In this document: positions 1 to 9,639 of the stretch, one piece after another
How positions within the stretch are numbered: position 1 is the first letter of the stretch
Layout of the letters: every line of letters starts with the position of its first letter
Assembly: GCA_027596035.1 (NCBI GenBank)
Contig: JADGJA010000537.1
Location: 1-15,694, forward strand
Direction: 5' to 3'
Length of the DNA: 15,694 nucleotides
Source: Thoreauomyces humboldtii
Lineage: Eukaryota; Chytridiomycota; Chytridiomycetes; Spizellomycetales; Powellomycetaceae
Translations under genes and position numbers: made by a program
Notes under the pieces: model-generated
Told to the model about the DNA's origin: nothing
The model's database searches: none
Seen by the model: only the letters and a program-made list of their open reading frames with translations

Positions 1-18
1 GGGGGGGGGGGGGGGGGG
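1..18. repeat. 18-base G homopolymer at the left edge
   Basis: The window opens with 18 consecutive G. On the minus strand this lies in frame with the open reading frame covering 1-617 and would read as a run of proline codons. It may be a real polyproline stretch, a homopolymer error at a contig end, or the poly-G artefact known from two-colour sequencing. The sequence alone cannot separate these. Confidence 0.9.
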
Positions 19-705
19 CCGCAGGGTAGCAGTACCTCGAGGACTGGCTGGGTCGCCTCCGTTCGATCGTCGAGTGCCAACCGAATGTCTATTTGTTCTT
101 CTAGCGGCGACATCGCGCAGTGTTCCTCGCTTTCGGCGCGCTCTTCGTCACCTTCCACCGCGAGCAAGACTGTGGGGACGTAAGGATGCCGGTCCAAACG
201 CTTGGAGAATATGGTGGTCCGACGTTCGGGGGTAGGTGGCAACGGGGAGTTTGGGGGTGGAGACTGTGGAGGGAGATTGAACGACGTGTAGGATGGTGGT
301 GGCGTCGGAAGTTTTGGTGTGGAAGTTGAGGGAGCGATTTTGAGGGTCGTGGGTGCAATCTCCTGGCGCCGGCGCCGCGAAAAGAGTGTTGTGTAGGTTC
401 GCATGTCGGTGGTGGTGGTGGTCGTGTATGAGATTGGCGACATCGACGAGGGGTCGGTCTGGAAGTGGGCAGAATATTTGAGTCTAACGATGTACATTAG
501 AGTAAGGTACGCACGGTAGATGGAGATGGTGCGCAGCAGAAACGCGTCCAGGTCCCTGTTCGACGCGTCGCAAAGGTCGGGGTCCCCAGAGAAAATTTCT
601 CCACAGATGTGCACAACCTACGGTAGGCGCACATCGAGCGAGGCGCAATATCCATGTGATTACCCGGACTGCATGGGACTCCGGATCAATCAACGAACAA
701 GACAT
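1..705 (-). CDS. Unrecognised protein, 3' end off the window; weak cyclin-box resemblance
   Basis: On the minus strand a frame is open without a stop from 617 to the window edge (about 205 codons). An upstream exon, 664-705, begins at ATG 705 and joins it in phase 0 across a 46-nt intron (663-618, GTAATC...CCGTAG). The reading begins MSCSLIDPESHAVR then VVHICGEIFSGDPD. A hydrophobic stretch follows (DAFLLRTISIYRAYLTLMYI, then VRLK) that loosely recalls the first helices of PHO80/Pcl-type cyclins. After it come Thr, Arg and Pro-rich low-complexity sequence and an acidic tail. The frame is also open upstream of 705 back to 777, with a CKRCW motif, and ends at a possible acceptor (CCCAATAG) of a 56-nt intron (833-778). 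No earlier ATG is visible, so the start is uncertain. The ATG lies about 275 nt downstream of the HSP60 stop, on the same strand. I am fairly sure this is coding. The cyclin suggestion is inference only. Confidence 0.6.
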
Positions 706-979
706 GTCATCTGGATAAGCTCGGCGAGACTCGAGAAGATCCGTGTCAACCCAGCATCGCTTGCAGAGATCGAGCTCCTATTGGGAGGATGCGACCAAGT
801 GCGATGAGGCAAGGACAAGGAGCTATGAAATACGGTTGGTAAGGTATTTTCGGTTTGGTTTTTCTATATGTAGAAGGAGGTGTGAACGCGATGCAAAAAA
901 AGGAGAACAACGAGGGAACTGTGGCTGGGGAAGATGTAGGGAAATCAGAAAAAAAAGGGTGGTGCAGGAGTCGTGTAAT

Positions 980-2967
980 CTACATCATGCCGCCCATGCC
1001 GCCCATGCCTCCCATGGGAGGAGCGGCAGGTGCGTTCTTCTGCGGTGCGTCGACGATGGCGCATTCCGCGGTGGTGAGGAGGGAAGCAACGCCGGACGCG
1101 TCGACAAGGGCGGTGCGGACAACCTTGAGGGGGTCGATGATGCCCTCGGTGATCATGTCAACGTACGTCCCGGTGGCGGCGTTGTAACCGTAGTTGAAGT
1201 TGCTGTCGGCGTCAAGGGTCTTGAGACCCTCTGAGGGTGCCTTGTAGGAAGCGAGGAGGTGTCCGACGACAACGGCGCCCTCCTCACCGGCGTTGGAGAC
1301 GATGGTCTTGCAGGGTGCCTGGACGGCCTTGCGGACGATGTCGATGCCGAGGGACTGGTCAAAGTTCTCGGGGACGATGTTGGCGAGGAACTTGCTGGCC
1401 TTGAGGAGGGCCGTTCCACCACCGGGAACGATGCCTTCCTCGACGGCAGCACGGGTAGCATTGAGGGCGTCAACGAATCGGTCCTTCTTCTCTCCGACCT
1501 CGACCTCGGATGCACCGCCGACCTTGATGACGGCAACACCTCCGGCCATCTTGGCGAGTCGCTCCTGGAGCTTCTCCTTCTCATAGTCGGAGGTAGTGTT
1601 GGAGATCAATCCACGGAGCTGCTCGGAACGCTGAGCAATGGAGTCCTTGGATCCGGCACCGTTAAGGAAGATGGTGTCGTCCTTGGTGATGGTAGCCGAG
1701 GCGGCCGCTCCGAGGTCCTCGGGAGTGCACTTCTCAAGCTTGAGGTCGACCTCGTCGCTGAAGACGGTTCCGCCGGTCAGGATGGCCATGTCCTGGAGGA
1801 TGGCCTTGCGGTTGTCACCGAATCCGGGGGCCTTGACGGCACACACCTGGACCTGGCCACGCAGCTTGTTGAGGATGCACGCAGCGAGAGCTTCGCCGTC
1901 GATGTCCTCCGCAACGATCAGGAGAGGACGGCGACGGGTGGCAGCGATCTCGAGGGCTGGGAGGAGGTCCTGGAGCTGAGAGATCTTGCGCTCGGACAGG
2001 AGAACAAGGGGCTTCTCAAACTCGACCTTCTGCGCACGCGTGTCGGTGATGAAGTAGGGGGAGATGTATCCGCGGTCGAATCGCATGCCCTCGGTGATGT
2101 CGAGCTCGTCGACGAGCGTCTTTCCCTCCTGGACCGTGATGACACCCTCCTTGCCAACCTTCTCCATGGCCTGCGCGATCATGGCACCGACGTGTTTGTC
2201 TCCGTTGGCCGAGATGGTGGCCACTTGGGCAATCTCTTGGGAGGTGGTGATGTTGCGCTTGTTCTCCTGCAGAACCTTGACGACCGTGTCTACGGCCGCG
2301 ATGACACCCTTTCGCATCTCTGTTGGGTTGATGCCGGCAGCCACGTTGCGCATGCCCTCCATGAAGATCGCGCGGGTGAGCACGGTGGCGGTGGTGGTTC
2401 CGTCACCAGCCGACTCGTTGGTCTTGTTGGCGACGTCCTGCACGAGCTTGGCGCCCAGGTTCTCGAAGCGGTCCTCGAGGGTGATGGACTTTGCCACCGT
2501 CACACCGTCCTTCGTGATCTTTGGCGCACCGTACGATTGCTCTGCAAAGATGCAAAAATGGTGAGATTGCTTCGGGGTAGCCGTGTGGGAACCCTAGACG
2601 TCTCCTTAATGAATCGACAAAGGTACATGCAGGCACAATGACGTTCACTCCCCAGTTGACGGTCCGCTTCGCAGACCTCTTTTAGAATCCGCGGTCCGCG
2701 CGATAGATATCGCACGCCATCATCCAGCACTGTCTCCGGTGTGATACGCTTCCCGAGAGGAAGGGACATACCGATAATGACGTTCCTTCCCTTTGGTCCA
2801 AGGGTCACGGCGACGGCCTTTGCGAGAATGTCGACTCCGCGAGCCATGGCGGCGCGAGCGTCCTGACCGAAGAGGATGTCCTTGTGTCCTCCGAAGTGCC
2901 TGACCTGCATGGCGTTGGGACGGGCTGAGAGGACGGACCTAGCGAGGGAGTTGGAAGCGCGGAGCAT
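980..2967 (-). CDS. HSP60: Mitochondrial chaperonin HSP60 (group I, GroEL family)
   Basis: This is the ATP-driven folding chaperonin of the mitochondrial matrix. Two exons, 2967-2772 and 2541-980, give 585 residues, normal for the family. The 230-nt intron (2771-2542) has GTATGT and TTTGCAG ends and splits a Glu codon in phase 1, restoring [19 protein letters not shown]. Residues 1 to about 26 are Arg, Ser and Ala-rich ([17 protein letters not shown]), and RHFG nearby is a plausible processing site, so a matrix presequence is likely. Family hallmarks include [13 protein letters not shown] (about 111-115, nucleotide pocket), [23 protein letters not shown] and the C-terminal Gly-Met tail ending GGMGGMM. 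The start at 2967 was chosen because the presequence begins there. The same frame is open further upstream to 3408, but that part looks non-coding. The upstream neighbour, PIK1, is divergent. I see no perfect heat-shock element (alternating GAA/TTC every five bases) in the 1.1 kb between them. Confidence 0.97.
2542..2771 (-). other. HSP60 intron (230 nt)
   Basis: The donor is GTATGT at 2771 and the acceptor is TTTGCAG ending at 2542. Removing it joins the two HSP60 exons exactly at the conserved Glu of the IIEQSYG motif. It is three to five times longer than the other introns here. I found no convincing snoRNA boxes in it: one near-match to a C box (ATGATGG) has no CTGA partner. Confidence 0.92.
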
Positions 2968-4106
2968 TCTGACTATGCGAGGAAATGAAAGAGATCTGAG
3001 AGATCTAGATACAAGCGGAGGAAAGTCAGGGTAAGGTCGCCATGTCAAAGAACGTGAGAGCCGCGCTGCAGAGACTGGCACTCCTCCACGCTGCCTCTGC
3101 GCATCGATGGCGCGTTGCGAGGACTTGACCGTCCCCCTGCCTCTGTCGTGACACGTTACCTGTGGGTTGAGGAATGTGGAATGTGGGTCGGTGGGTGGGA
3201 AAAAAGGCCTCTCTTGTTGGTCGTCGTTCGTCGTCCGTCCAAAAACAAAACAAAAATTTCCGAAATCATTTCCCTTGTTCGGTTGCGCTGTGACCTTCCC
3301 TCCGCCCGCCCGCCCTTCCCGACGACACGACACACACAAATGTGTTGATGGCGCCCGGGAGGGAGGGGGGAGTTGCAGTTGCCACGGCCTCGCGCGCTGA
3401 TGCAACAAGCTTCTGCTCTACGCAAACTTATCATGGCAAGGATGGATCCTGGTCCTCGATATGCAATCGAGAAGAGGTTGGACTCGATATCGATGTGTCC
3501 TGATGTGTTTGGAGTGGAGTTCCGAGCACGGTTTCTCTCAGCCCCTTTCCCTTGATTCCGATGTGCGGGCGCCAGCCTGAAGTAGTGATCTTTTTCAGCA
3601 AAAGACAAGGAGATGGTGCATCACGGGCGTTGATTGCTGCATCCGCCAAGCGGTGACGTCGTGGTTTCCAGCTGCGGTGCATCTGACATGGCAACGCACT
3701 GCCTTTCATGATGGGGCGCCATGAGAGTTGGTATGAGATGCTCGCATTGCTGTTGTAACGGCCTCGTCCTCGCTGCCATCAGGATTGGGTTGCGGTATAT
3801 ACGTAGGTACAGTACATGCGCATGTCTATTCCTGGCCAGGTCTGCGGCTGGTTTCGCAACATTTTTGTGGCTTTGGGAAACCCACCCATCTTGGAGTCGG
3901 CATCATAGGACGTTTACTCGCTCGAATCACACAGACCACATATTATTCATACGGATCAACGTGAGCTCCTTGTATACTTAATATTCGGGCAGGCATAGAC
4001 AGAGGTGAAGGCAATGCGGTTTTATTTCTGTGGCGCCATGCCTTTTCTCGCCAGCTTACCTGGTGGGCTTTTGTGTAGGTGTCCTGAAAGCTTCTTATAG
4101 ACCGCA
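2968..4106. other. Divergent intergenic region between HSP60 and PIK1
   Basis: About 1.1 kb holding the promoters and leaders of two divergent genes. The HSP60-proximal part has C-rich pyrimidine tracts (3297-3325) and A-rich runs near 3241-3260. A TGACGTC (CRE-like) core lies at 3654-3660. A TATATA-like stretch lies near 3796-3801, and a perfect 10-bp palindrome CATGCGCATG lies at 3815-3824, both on the PIK1 side. Short reading frames occur on both strands but none has protein-like composition or recognisable motifs. None of these sites is assigned a function. Confidence 0.6.
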
Positions 4107-7100
4107 ATGCCTTCCTCTCCATCGCCAGGCCGCTCGCCGAACCAGTCTAGGGCGAGGGCATTCTCCTCCGGCCCCACCCAGCTGGCAAACAGCTGGCTGC
4201 TGCGTCTCTTCAACAGCGAGTTCTTTGATTCGCGCTTGGCCGTATCCTACCTCAACCGATACCCAGACTCGATCGGCATACAGCACTACATTTGCGACAG
4301 ACTGGACGAGTTTCCGAATGATCTGGAGTTTCTCCTGCCGCAGCTCTGGTACGTCATGTCATTTATCTTGACGATGAGTTCCGCACGGTCACCGACGCCT
4401 TTCCAGCTCACATTTCGTTGTCGAACCACAGCCATCTTCTTATCAGCCGGCATACGGAAAGCGTCGCTCTCGAGAACTTCATCCTCCGGAAATGCAAAAC
4501 GAATCATCATGCCGCTCTGCTCGTACGTCTGCTTTGTGATCTCATGGAAATCGGGAGGAGAGATTGACCCCCTTACACAGACGCTCTGGTTCCTGCAAGC
4601 TCATCTGAGCGACATGCGCGGAGCAGCCAACGTCAACACAGAGTCGTACAGCTCGTGTCAACGGCTATACCACAAGTGTCAGGCGATCGTCTTCGCCGAC
4701 ACGCCGAATACGCACAACGCGGGTGCTGGCGCACCCTCGTGGAGAGATCTGTTCCATCGGACAAAGATGAGGGAGAACGTGCGGCCTGCGGTGGTGGGAA
4801 TTGGGGCCATTCTCGCTGCAGGCGTGTGCTCGCTGGTGGTCGATGAGAGCTCGCAAATGGTACTGGCGCAGGGATGCCGCTGGAAGAGTCTGGCCGCCGA
4901 CCCTGCGGAAGACACAGAGCCTGCATCACTTGCAGCCCGTCGGTCAGAGAGCGTAAAGGACGCGCGGGAGCTTGACAAGGGTATCGGCGTGCGTACGGGA
5001 CTCCGTCGTCACTCGACGGATGCCATGTCTTCCTCTCGAAGTCGAGGTCTCTCCGTCCTGGCCCGCATCCCCACGGGCGCGCCCACTCCCGACGAGCTTT
5101 CCCGTGGTGGTGCTTTCTCTTTTCAACGTTACGTGACCAAAACCGCTCGCCCCACTAGCACCTCCGCGCTAAACGCGGACGGCCCCCCTTCTCCCGCCGC
5201 ACCTACGTCGCCAGCTCCCGCGACCCTCCTCACTCCAGATCAGCGGCATCTTGAAACTAGCCACTACTTTCACTCCGAGATCCAGTTCATGATGACGCTT
5301 GTGGATATCTCGGATCGGTTACGAAGCGTACCGAAGGAAGCACGTCAGAGCACCTTGATAGCGGAACTTGCGCTTTTGAATCACAACCTCCCGGCCAACG
5401 TGTGTCTTCCAGCATGGTGTAACGCCTCGTCAAGTCATCCCGGGCATCATCGCGTTGCACGTATCAGCCCCTCAGATGCCGTCGTATTGAATTCTGCAGA
5501 TAGGGTGAGTCAATCATCATATGAGTCTCATCGTCAAATTCCCAAAACCGATCGTTCTGCACGTTATTGTCGCGAAGGTCCCCTTTCTCATCACGATAGA
5601 AATACTTGAGGATGTACCAACACCGAAAAGTCGCAGATCGTCGATGGCACCCGTCGAATCACAGCCCTCTGGCTCGCTGTTAGACTCGGGAGCGTTCCAA
5701 AGGTCAACCGAAGATGACATAGAAGAAGAGCCATCGCCAGACTCTGTAGTGGCACGACAGTCAATAGGTGAGTTTGTCGTTCTCCTACGAGGATCAGCTC
5801 CCGTTCGCTCACTTGAGTATATCTTCATAGATCAGACCTCGACGGATTACCACCTTAACGTTCTTACACGCAGAAAGTCCATCGCGTCCTTTACATCCCG
5901 AAATTCCTACGACGGCAACAGTCCCGTCACTCCTTCTCCGCGCGTGCTCACGCCCATTGTGCGACTAGACCCGTCTAACGAAGACGCACCACCACCTGAC
6001 CACTCTGTCCCCGTCGTAGACGAGTTTTCGGAGCGTCTTCGGACAGCAGCCGTGATGCTCGCCCAACTTTATCAGCAACAGCAGCGCGAACTCTCGGTGA
6101 ACGCGGGTGGGGGTCTTGCAGATGCCGGTACGCGCGTGGTCGTCGGCGCAGGAGGGCTTCCGTCGAGCACCCGTGGAGTCCTGGCACAAGGTGGCGTTGG
6201 CACCCAGGCGCCGGGATCTCCCATGCTCACGACGAAGGATCGACGGAATCAGCAGAAACTGCAGGCGGATTTTGAGTCTATCAAGAATCGGCTGATCAAG
6301 GAGATGGTCACGCTGGAGGAGAAGAGGGTTCGGAAGCTGGCATTGAGGCTTCAGAAATCTGCGTCCGATAGCGGGGAGGAGGGAGCCGCGGATGAAGTGT
6401 TGCCCGAGACCGAGGAAGATCTTCGTGCGAGGTGTCAAGATCGGGATAAGGACGATCCGAGTGGTGAGTATACCTTTAGAACTCACTCTTGGAATACATT
6501 GAGAGCTAAACAAAACTCTCGAACATAGCTGCTGTTTTCAAGGAGACTTGGGACACGAAAATGGAACGCATCCGAGCTTCTTCTCCTTACGGTCGAGAGT
6601 CCAACTGGCGGCTCCTGTCCATCATTGTTAAATCCGGTGCTGACTTACGGCAGGAGCAGCTTGCCCTCCAACTCATCCGCGAGATGCAACGGATATGGCG
6701 TGTTGCCGGCGTCCCTGTCTGGGTTTGCTAGTATGTTTCTGCCGGCTGTCGGGTTCCGTCAAGAGGACGATTGTGTTTTCTTACGTGGTGTTTTCATCAC
6801 TCTCCTAGCTTCCGGATTCTCATCACATCGGATCAGTCTGGAATTATGGAGACGATTCGGGACGCTATCTCCGTTCACTCCATCAAAAAGGAGGGTTACG
6901 CCAAGCAGCAAAACGAAAAGGGTTTGCCGTTTACGTTGTACGACTACTTTGTTCGCGAGTTCGGACAACCTGGCAGCACGCGGTTTGGACAAGCTCAGGA
7001 TAACTTTATGCGGAGTTTAGCGGCCTATTCAGTAATATGCTACCTCCTGCAAATCAAAGATCGGTAAGGAATCTGGGCGGAGTGAGGGGAGGGGCGTGAG

Positions 7101-7883
7101 TCGTATCGCTGAAAGTTTGCTGATCTATCCCCTATTTCAGTCACAACGGCAACATTCTTATCGACGTCCAGGGCCACGTGATTCACATCGATTTTGGATT
7201 CATGCTATCGAACAGCCCGGGCGGCGGGTTCGGGTTCGAGTTGGCACCCTTCAAGTTCCCGCAGGAGTACGTCGACATCCTCGGCGGGATGCAGAGCGAG
7301 AAATTCGCCGAGCTTCGGGCTCTCATGAAGGAATGCTTCCTCGCGTTACGAAAGAAGGCCGAAGACGTGATCGGCATGGTCGAGATGATGGAACACGGGA
7401 GTCGTCTGCCGTGCTTCACGGGCGTCTCGACGAAACCGTCATCCGCTCCGGTGGCAACGGGAGACGGGGACGCCAGTTCATTCATGAGCTTTTTGGGCGA
7501 GCACGGGGAGGGAGGCTCTGCCGGCAGTGTCGGGGATGCTGCGTCCAGTGGCGGAGTTGGGACTGCCAACGGAACGGGAGCGGTAGCGAGTGGAGGGAGT
7601 GGCACGGTGCCAGCGACCGCTTCCAGCTCGACGGCGGGAGCCGCTGCGGCAAGACATCACCCGGTAGCTGCCGCGTTAAGGGACAGGTTTCATCTTACGC
7701 TCAACGAGTCGCAGGTGGGTGACGTTGTGGACTCGTTGGTGGATCGGTCTTGCGGAAGCGCATATACCCGGATGTACGACTCCTTTCAGGTGAGTGACGA
7801 TGAGCGGCCGTCTTTCAACCTGTAGCAGCTTGGGGCCAACAGTAATCTCTTCGTACTAGTACTACGCCAACGGAATCCTGTAA
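4107..7883 (+). CDS. PIK1: Phosphatidylinositol 4-kinase, Pik1 / PI4K-beta type
   Basis: Makes PtdIns4P from phosphatidylinositol, in yeast at the Golgi and in the nucleus, supporting secretion. I reconstruct nine exons: 4107-4348, 4432-4522, 4581-5504, 5578-5767, 5831-6463, 6529-6730, 6809-7063, 7141-7789 and 7860-7883. They total 3210 nt, or 1069 residues, close to yeast Pik1. All eight introns are 58-83 nt with GT-AG ends. Residues about 30-120 form the lipid-kinase-unique helical region (WLLRLFNSEFF, then DEFPNDLEFLLPQLCHLL). About 385-426 holds the conserved SSSHPGHHRV block leading to VPFLITIEIL. The kinase domain runs from about 694 to the end, with K728 in IIVKSGADLRQE, the catalytic DRHNGN at 845-850 and DFG at 863-865. 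The 24-nt last exon supplies the family ending FQYYANGIL. Residues about 426-690 are mostly low-complexity. An extra Gly/Ser/Ala-rich insert of about 84 residues (939-1022) sits in the C-lobe. Confidence 0.95.
5768..5830 (+). other. PIK1 intron 4: 63 nt, a multiple of three with no in-frame stop
   Basis: Ends are GTGAGT and TTCATAG, strong splice signals. Splicing joins a split GAT codon (phase 1). Unspliced, it would add 21 residues (GEFVVLLRGS to EYIFI) without breaking the frame. The flanking protein is low-complexity linker in either case, so both isoforms could be tolerated. The splice signals make removal the likelier default. Confidence 0.75.
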
Positions 7884-8236
7884 TCACACACCTTCGCATC
7901 ACAGCAGCTGCATCACAACATCCCGCTTTCCTCTGCCACGCTCGAACCCTACACCCTTCTGTACCCTCGCAGTCTCCACATTATTTTATTTTGAGTCGCT
8001 CCATTTCGGCAGTGTGCCTAGATATAGTGGTGGCGACTACCAAAGTGCGCTAAAGATAGTCACAAATCCATCATGCTCATGCATGTTCCGGCTCTCAACT
8101 GTTCTCGCTCTCCTTATTTCTCTACTTCTCTCTGGCATTGGATCTTTCTTCTTCAGAGCCAGCGTAGAGCGATCGTGTAACTCTTGACGTGGTACAGTCA
8201 GCTCTGGCAGCAACCCGAAACAACCCACTTCCTGAC
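7884..8236 (+). other. PIK1 3' region and LIM-gene upstream region
   Basis: 353 nt between the PIK1 TAA and the LIM-gene ATG. It contains an AT-rich stretch, TTATTTTATTTTG, near 7981-7993, which may belong to PIK1 3'-end formation. A pyrimidine tract ends in CTTCTTCAG near 8149-8157 and could be a 3' splice site in the LIM-gene leader. No gene is evident. Confidence 0.45.
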
Positions 8237-9358
8237 ATGTCCGTCGCCGCACGTCTCCAGTTCTTTGCCGCTTTGAACGGGGGCAACAACAACGTCCAGC
8301 AGCAAGGCGATCAACAGCAGAAGAACCCCGGCAACCCGTCATCGAACGTCAACGAACCTAGAGCGACGAACTCCCTAGGCAGTCTCCTCGCTGCCGATCA
8401 GCAGCAGGACAACAACGGCGGTGCTTTATCCATCAAGGACCGCATCGCTCGCTATGGCACGGGAGCCAGCAACCCCAACCTCAGCGTCCATGCCTCCGAG
8501 TCAGCGACGGGAGGTTTAGCTGCTGGAGGAGGAGGAGGAGGAGGAGTAGGAGGATCTACCTCGTTCCTCTCGGAAGCACGAGCCCGCATCGCAGCGACCG
8601 ACAGCGACGGGTTCGTCATCCCGGCCACCCCCTCCGCCGTGGATCGCCGCGGTTCTGCCCACAGCAGCACCGGTCACCTCGCTGACGGCGGTGGTGGTGT
8701 CGGTAACGGTGGTTCCGGCGGTCGATCCCGTCGTTCGAGCAACGCGACCTCTCGAGCCGCTCCTTACCCTAACCCTCTGGGATCGTCGTCTCGTCACGCC
8801 AGCGCCGCTGAACTCAAAGCCGCCGCCAACAACGCCGCTCCCCTCACGAAGAGTCACCACGGTTCCTTCGACAATCTTCGCGCCAACGGTCCCCAAACTC
8901 GATCCATGACCTCCTCGTCCTCGAACCCACCGCCCTCAGCAGCGACCGCCTCCACCACGGGCTCGAACACCCCCGCCGCCGCCGCGACGGCCACCACCCC
9001 GTCAAAGTTCGGAGCACCCCCGCCAAAGTGTCACGCGTGCAACAAGTCGGTCTACATCGTCGAACAGCAGACCCTCGACGACCACGTCTTCCACAAGACC
9101 TGTCTCAAATGCACCCACTGCAAGGCCACCCTCAAGATGGGGAACCTGGCCGCCATGGACGGTCAGTACTACTGCAAGCCTCACTTCAAGCAACTGTTCA
9201 AGCTCAAGGGCAACTACGCCGAGGGGTTCGGTCAGGAGCAACACAAGAAGCTCTGGAACGGTGCCGGGGGAGGGAAGGGAGCGGGAGCGGTCGCCGCTAC
9301 GTCCCCGGGGACTGCGACCGCTGGAGGGGAGGGAGGTGGGGACGCGATGGACATTTGA
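8237..9358 (+). CDS. Single-LIM-domain protein, EPLIN-like LIM
   Basis: 373 residues, no intron. Residues 265-316 form one canonical LIM zinc module: C265-x2-C268-x17-H286-x2-C289-x2-C292-x2-C295-x17-C313-x2-H316, all eight ligands present. The flank after it (FKQLFKLKGNYAEGFG, then HKKLW) closely matches the LIM domain of animal EPLIN/LIMA1, an actin-crosslinking protein. A cytoskeletal scaffold role is therefore plausible but inferred. The rest is low-complexity. The N-terminus is Gln/Asn-rich, there is a poly-Gly run from a GGA repeat (about 8526-8560), long Ser/Ala/Thr/Pro linkers follow, and the tail is Gly-rich. A short SIKDRIARYG element sits near residue 63. I chose the first ATG, at 8237. 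The frame is open for 16 codons upstream, but only to a GTG. Tandem with PIK1, convergent with HEM13. Confidence 0.9.
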   Translation: MSVAARLQFFAALNGGNNNVQQQGDQQQKNPGNPSSNVNEPRATNSLGSLLAADQQQDNNGGALSIKDRIARYGTGASNPNLSVHASESATGGLAAGGGGGGGVGGSTSFLSEARARIAATDSDGFVIPATPSAVDRRGSAHSSTGHLADGGGGVGNGGSGGRSRRSSNATSRAAPYPNPLGSSSRHASAAELKAAANNAAPLTKSHHGSFDNLRANGPQTRSMTSSSSNPPPSAATASTTGSNTPAAAATATTPSKFGAPPPKCHACNKSVYIVEQQTLDDHVFHKTCLKCTHCKATLKMGNLAAMDGQYYCKPHFKQLFKLKGNYAEGFGQEQHKKLWNGAGGGKGAGAVAATSPGTATAGGEGGGDAMDI

Positions 9359-9639
9359 TAAGGACGACGTGTGGGGGGCTAGGCCGAACCGTATTGCTGG
9401 ACAGTGCCTCGTGGATGGGTTGGAAGGCAGAGTGTCGCGCAGCTTCGTACTGCCAACAGAAAAGAGACATCATTTCGCGAAGCATAGAAGTGTGGGCTTC
9501 GCCGAACGCGTGGGCAGCGATGCAGCCATGAGAAGCTCGGATGTACTCAGTGCTCGGCGAGAGCAAAGCCAAAAGAAGCGCAAAGGAATCTCTACATGAC
9601 GCAGGATGCAGCTACGCCTGTTCCAATTTTCTCACAACC
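9359..9639. other. Convergent 3' intergenic region
   Basis: 281 nt between the stops of the plus-strand LIM gene and the minus-strand HEM13 gene. It must carry both 3' ends. I see no canonical AATAAA and no coding potential. Confidence 0.5.

Noticed and set aside
1259..2641. 460-codon plus-strand open frame opposite HSP60
   Set aside because: It is the antisense shadow of a GC-rich, strongly biased coding sequence: Leu, Asp, Gly and Val-rich with no motif. The minus-strand HSP60 assignment is unambiguous.
3241..3290. Heat-shock element upstream of HSP60
   Set aside because: GAA/TTC fragments occur (TTTCCGAAATCATTTCC), but the five-base spacing of a real element is not met.
2968..3408. 147-codon in-frame extension upstream of the HSP60 ATG
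   Set aside because: The mitochondrial presequence starts at 2967. The extension is Arg, Ser and Pro-rich with no protein-like pattern and runs through leader and promoter sequence.
5521..5577. Reading frame starting at ATG 5521 as an independent gene start
   Set aside because: It is the end of PIK1 intron 3 (5505-5577). Coding resumes at 5578 with VPFLITIEIL, which continues the conserved PIK1 block from the previous exon.
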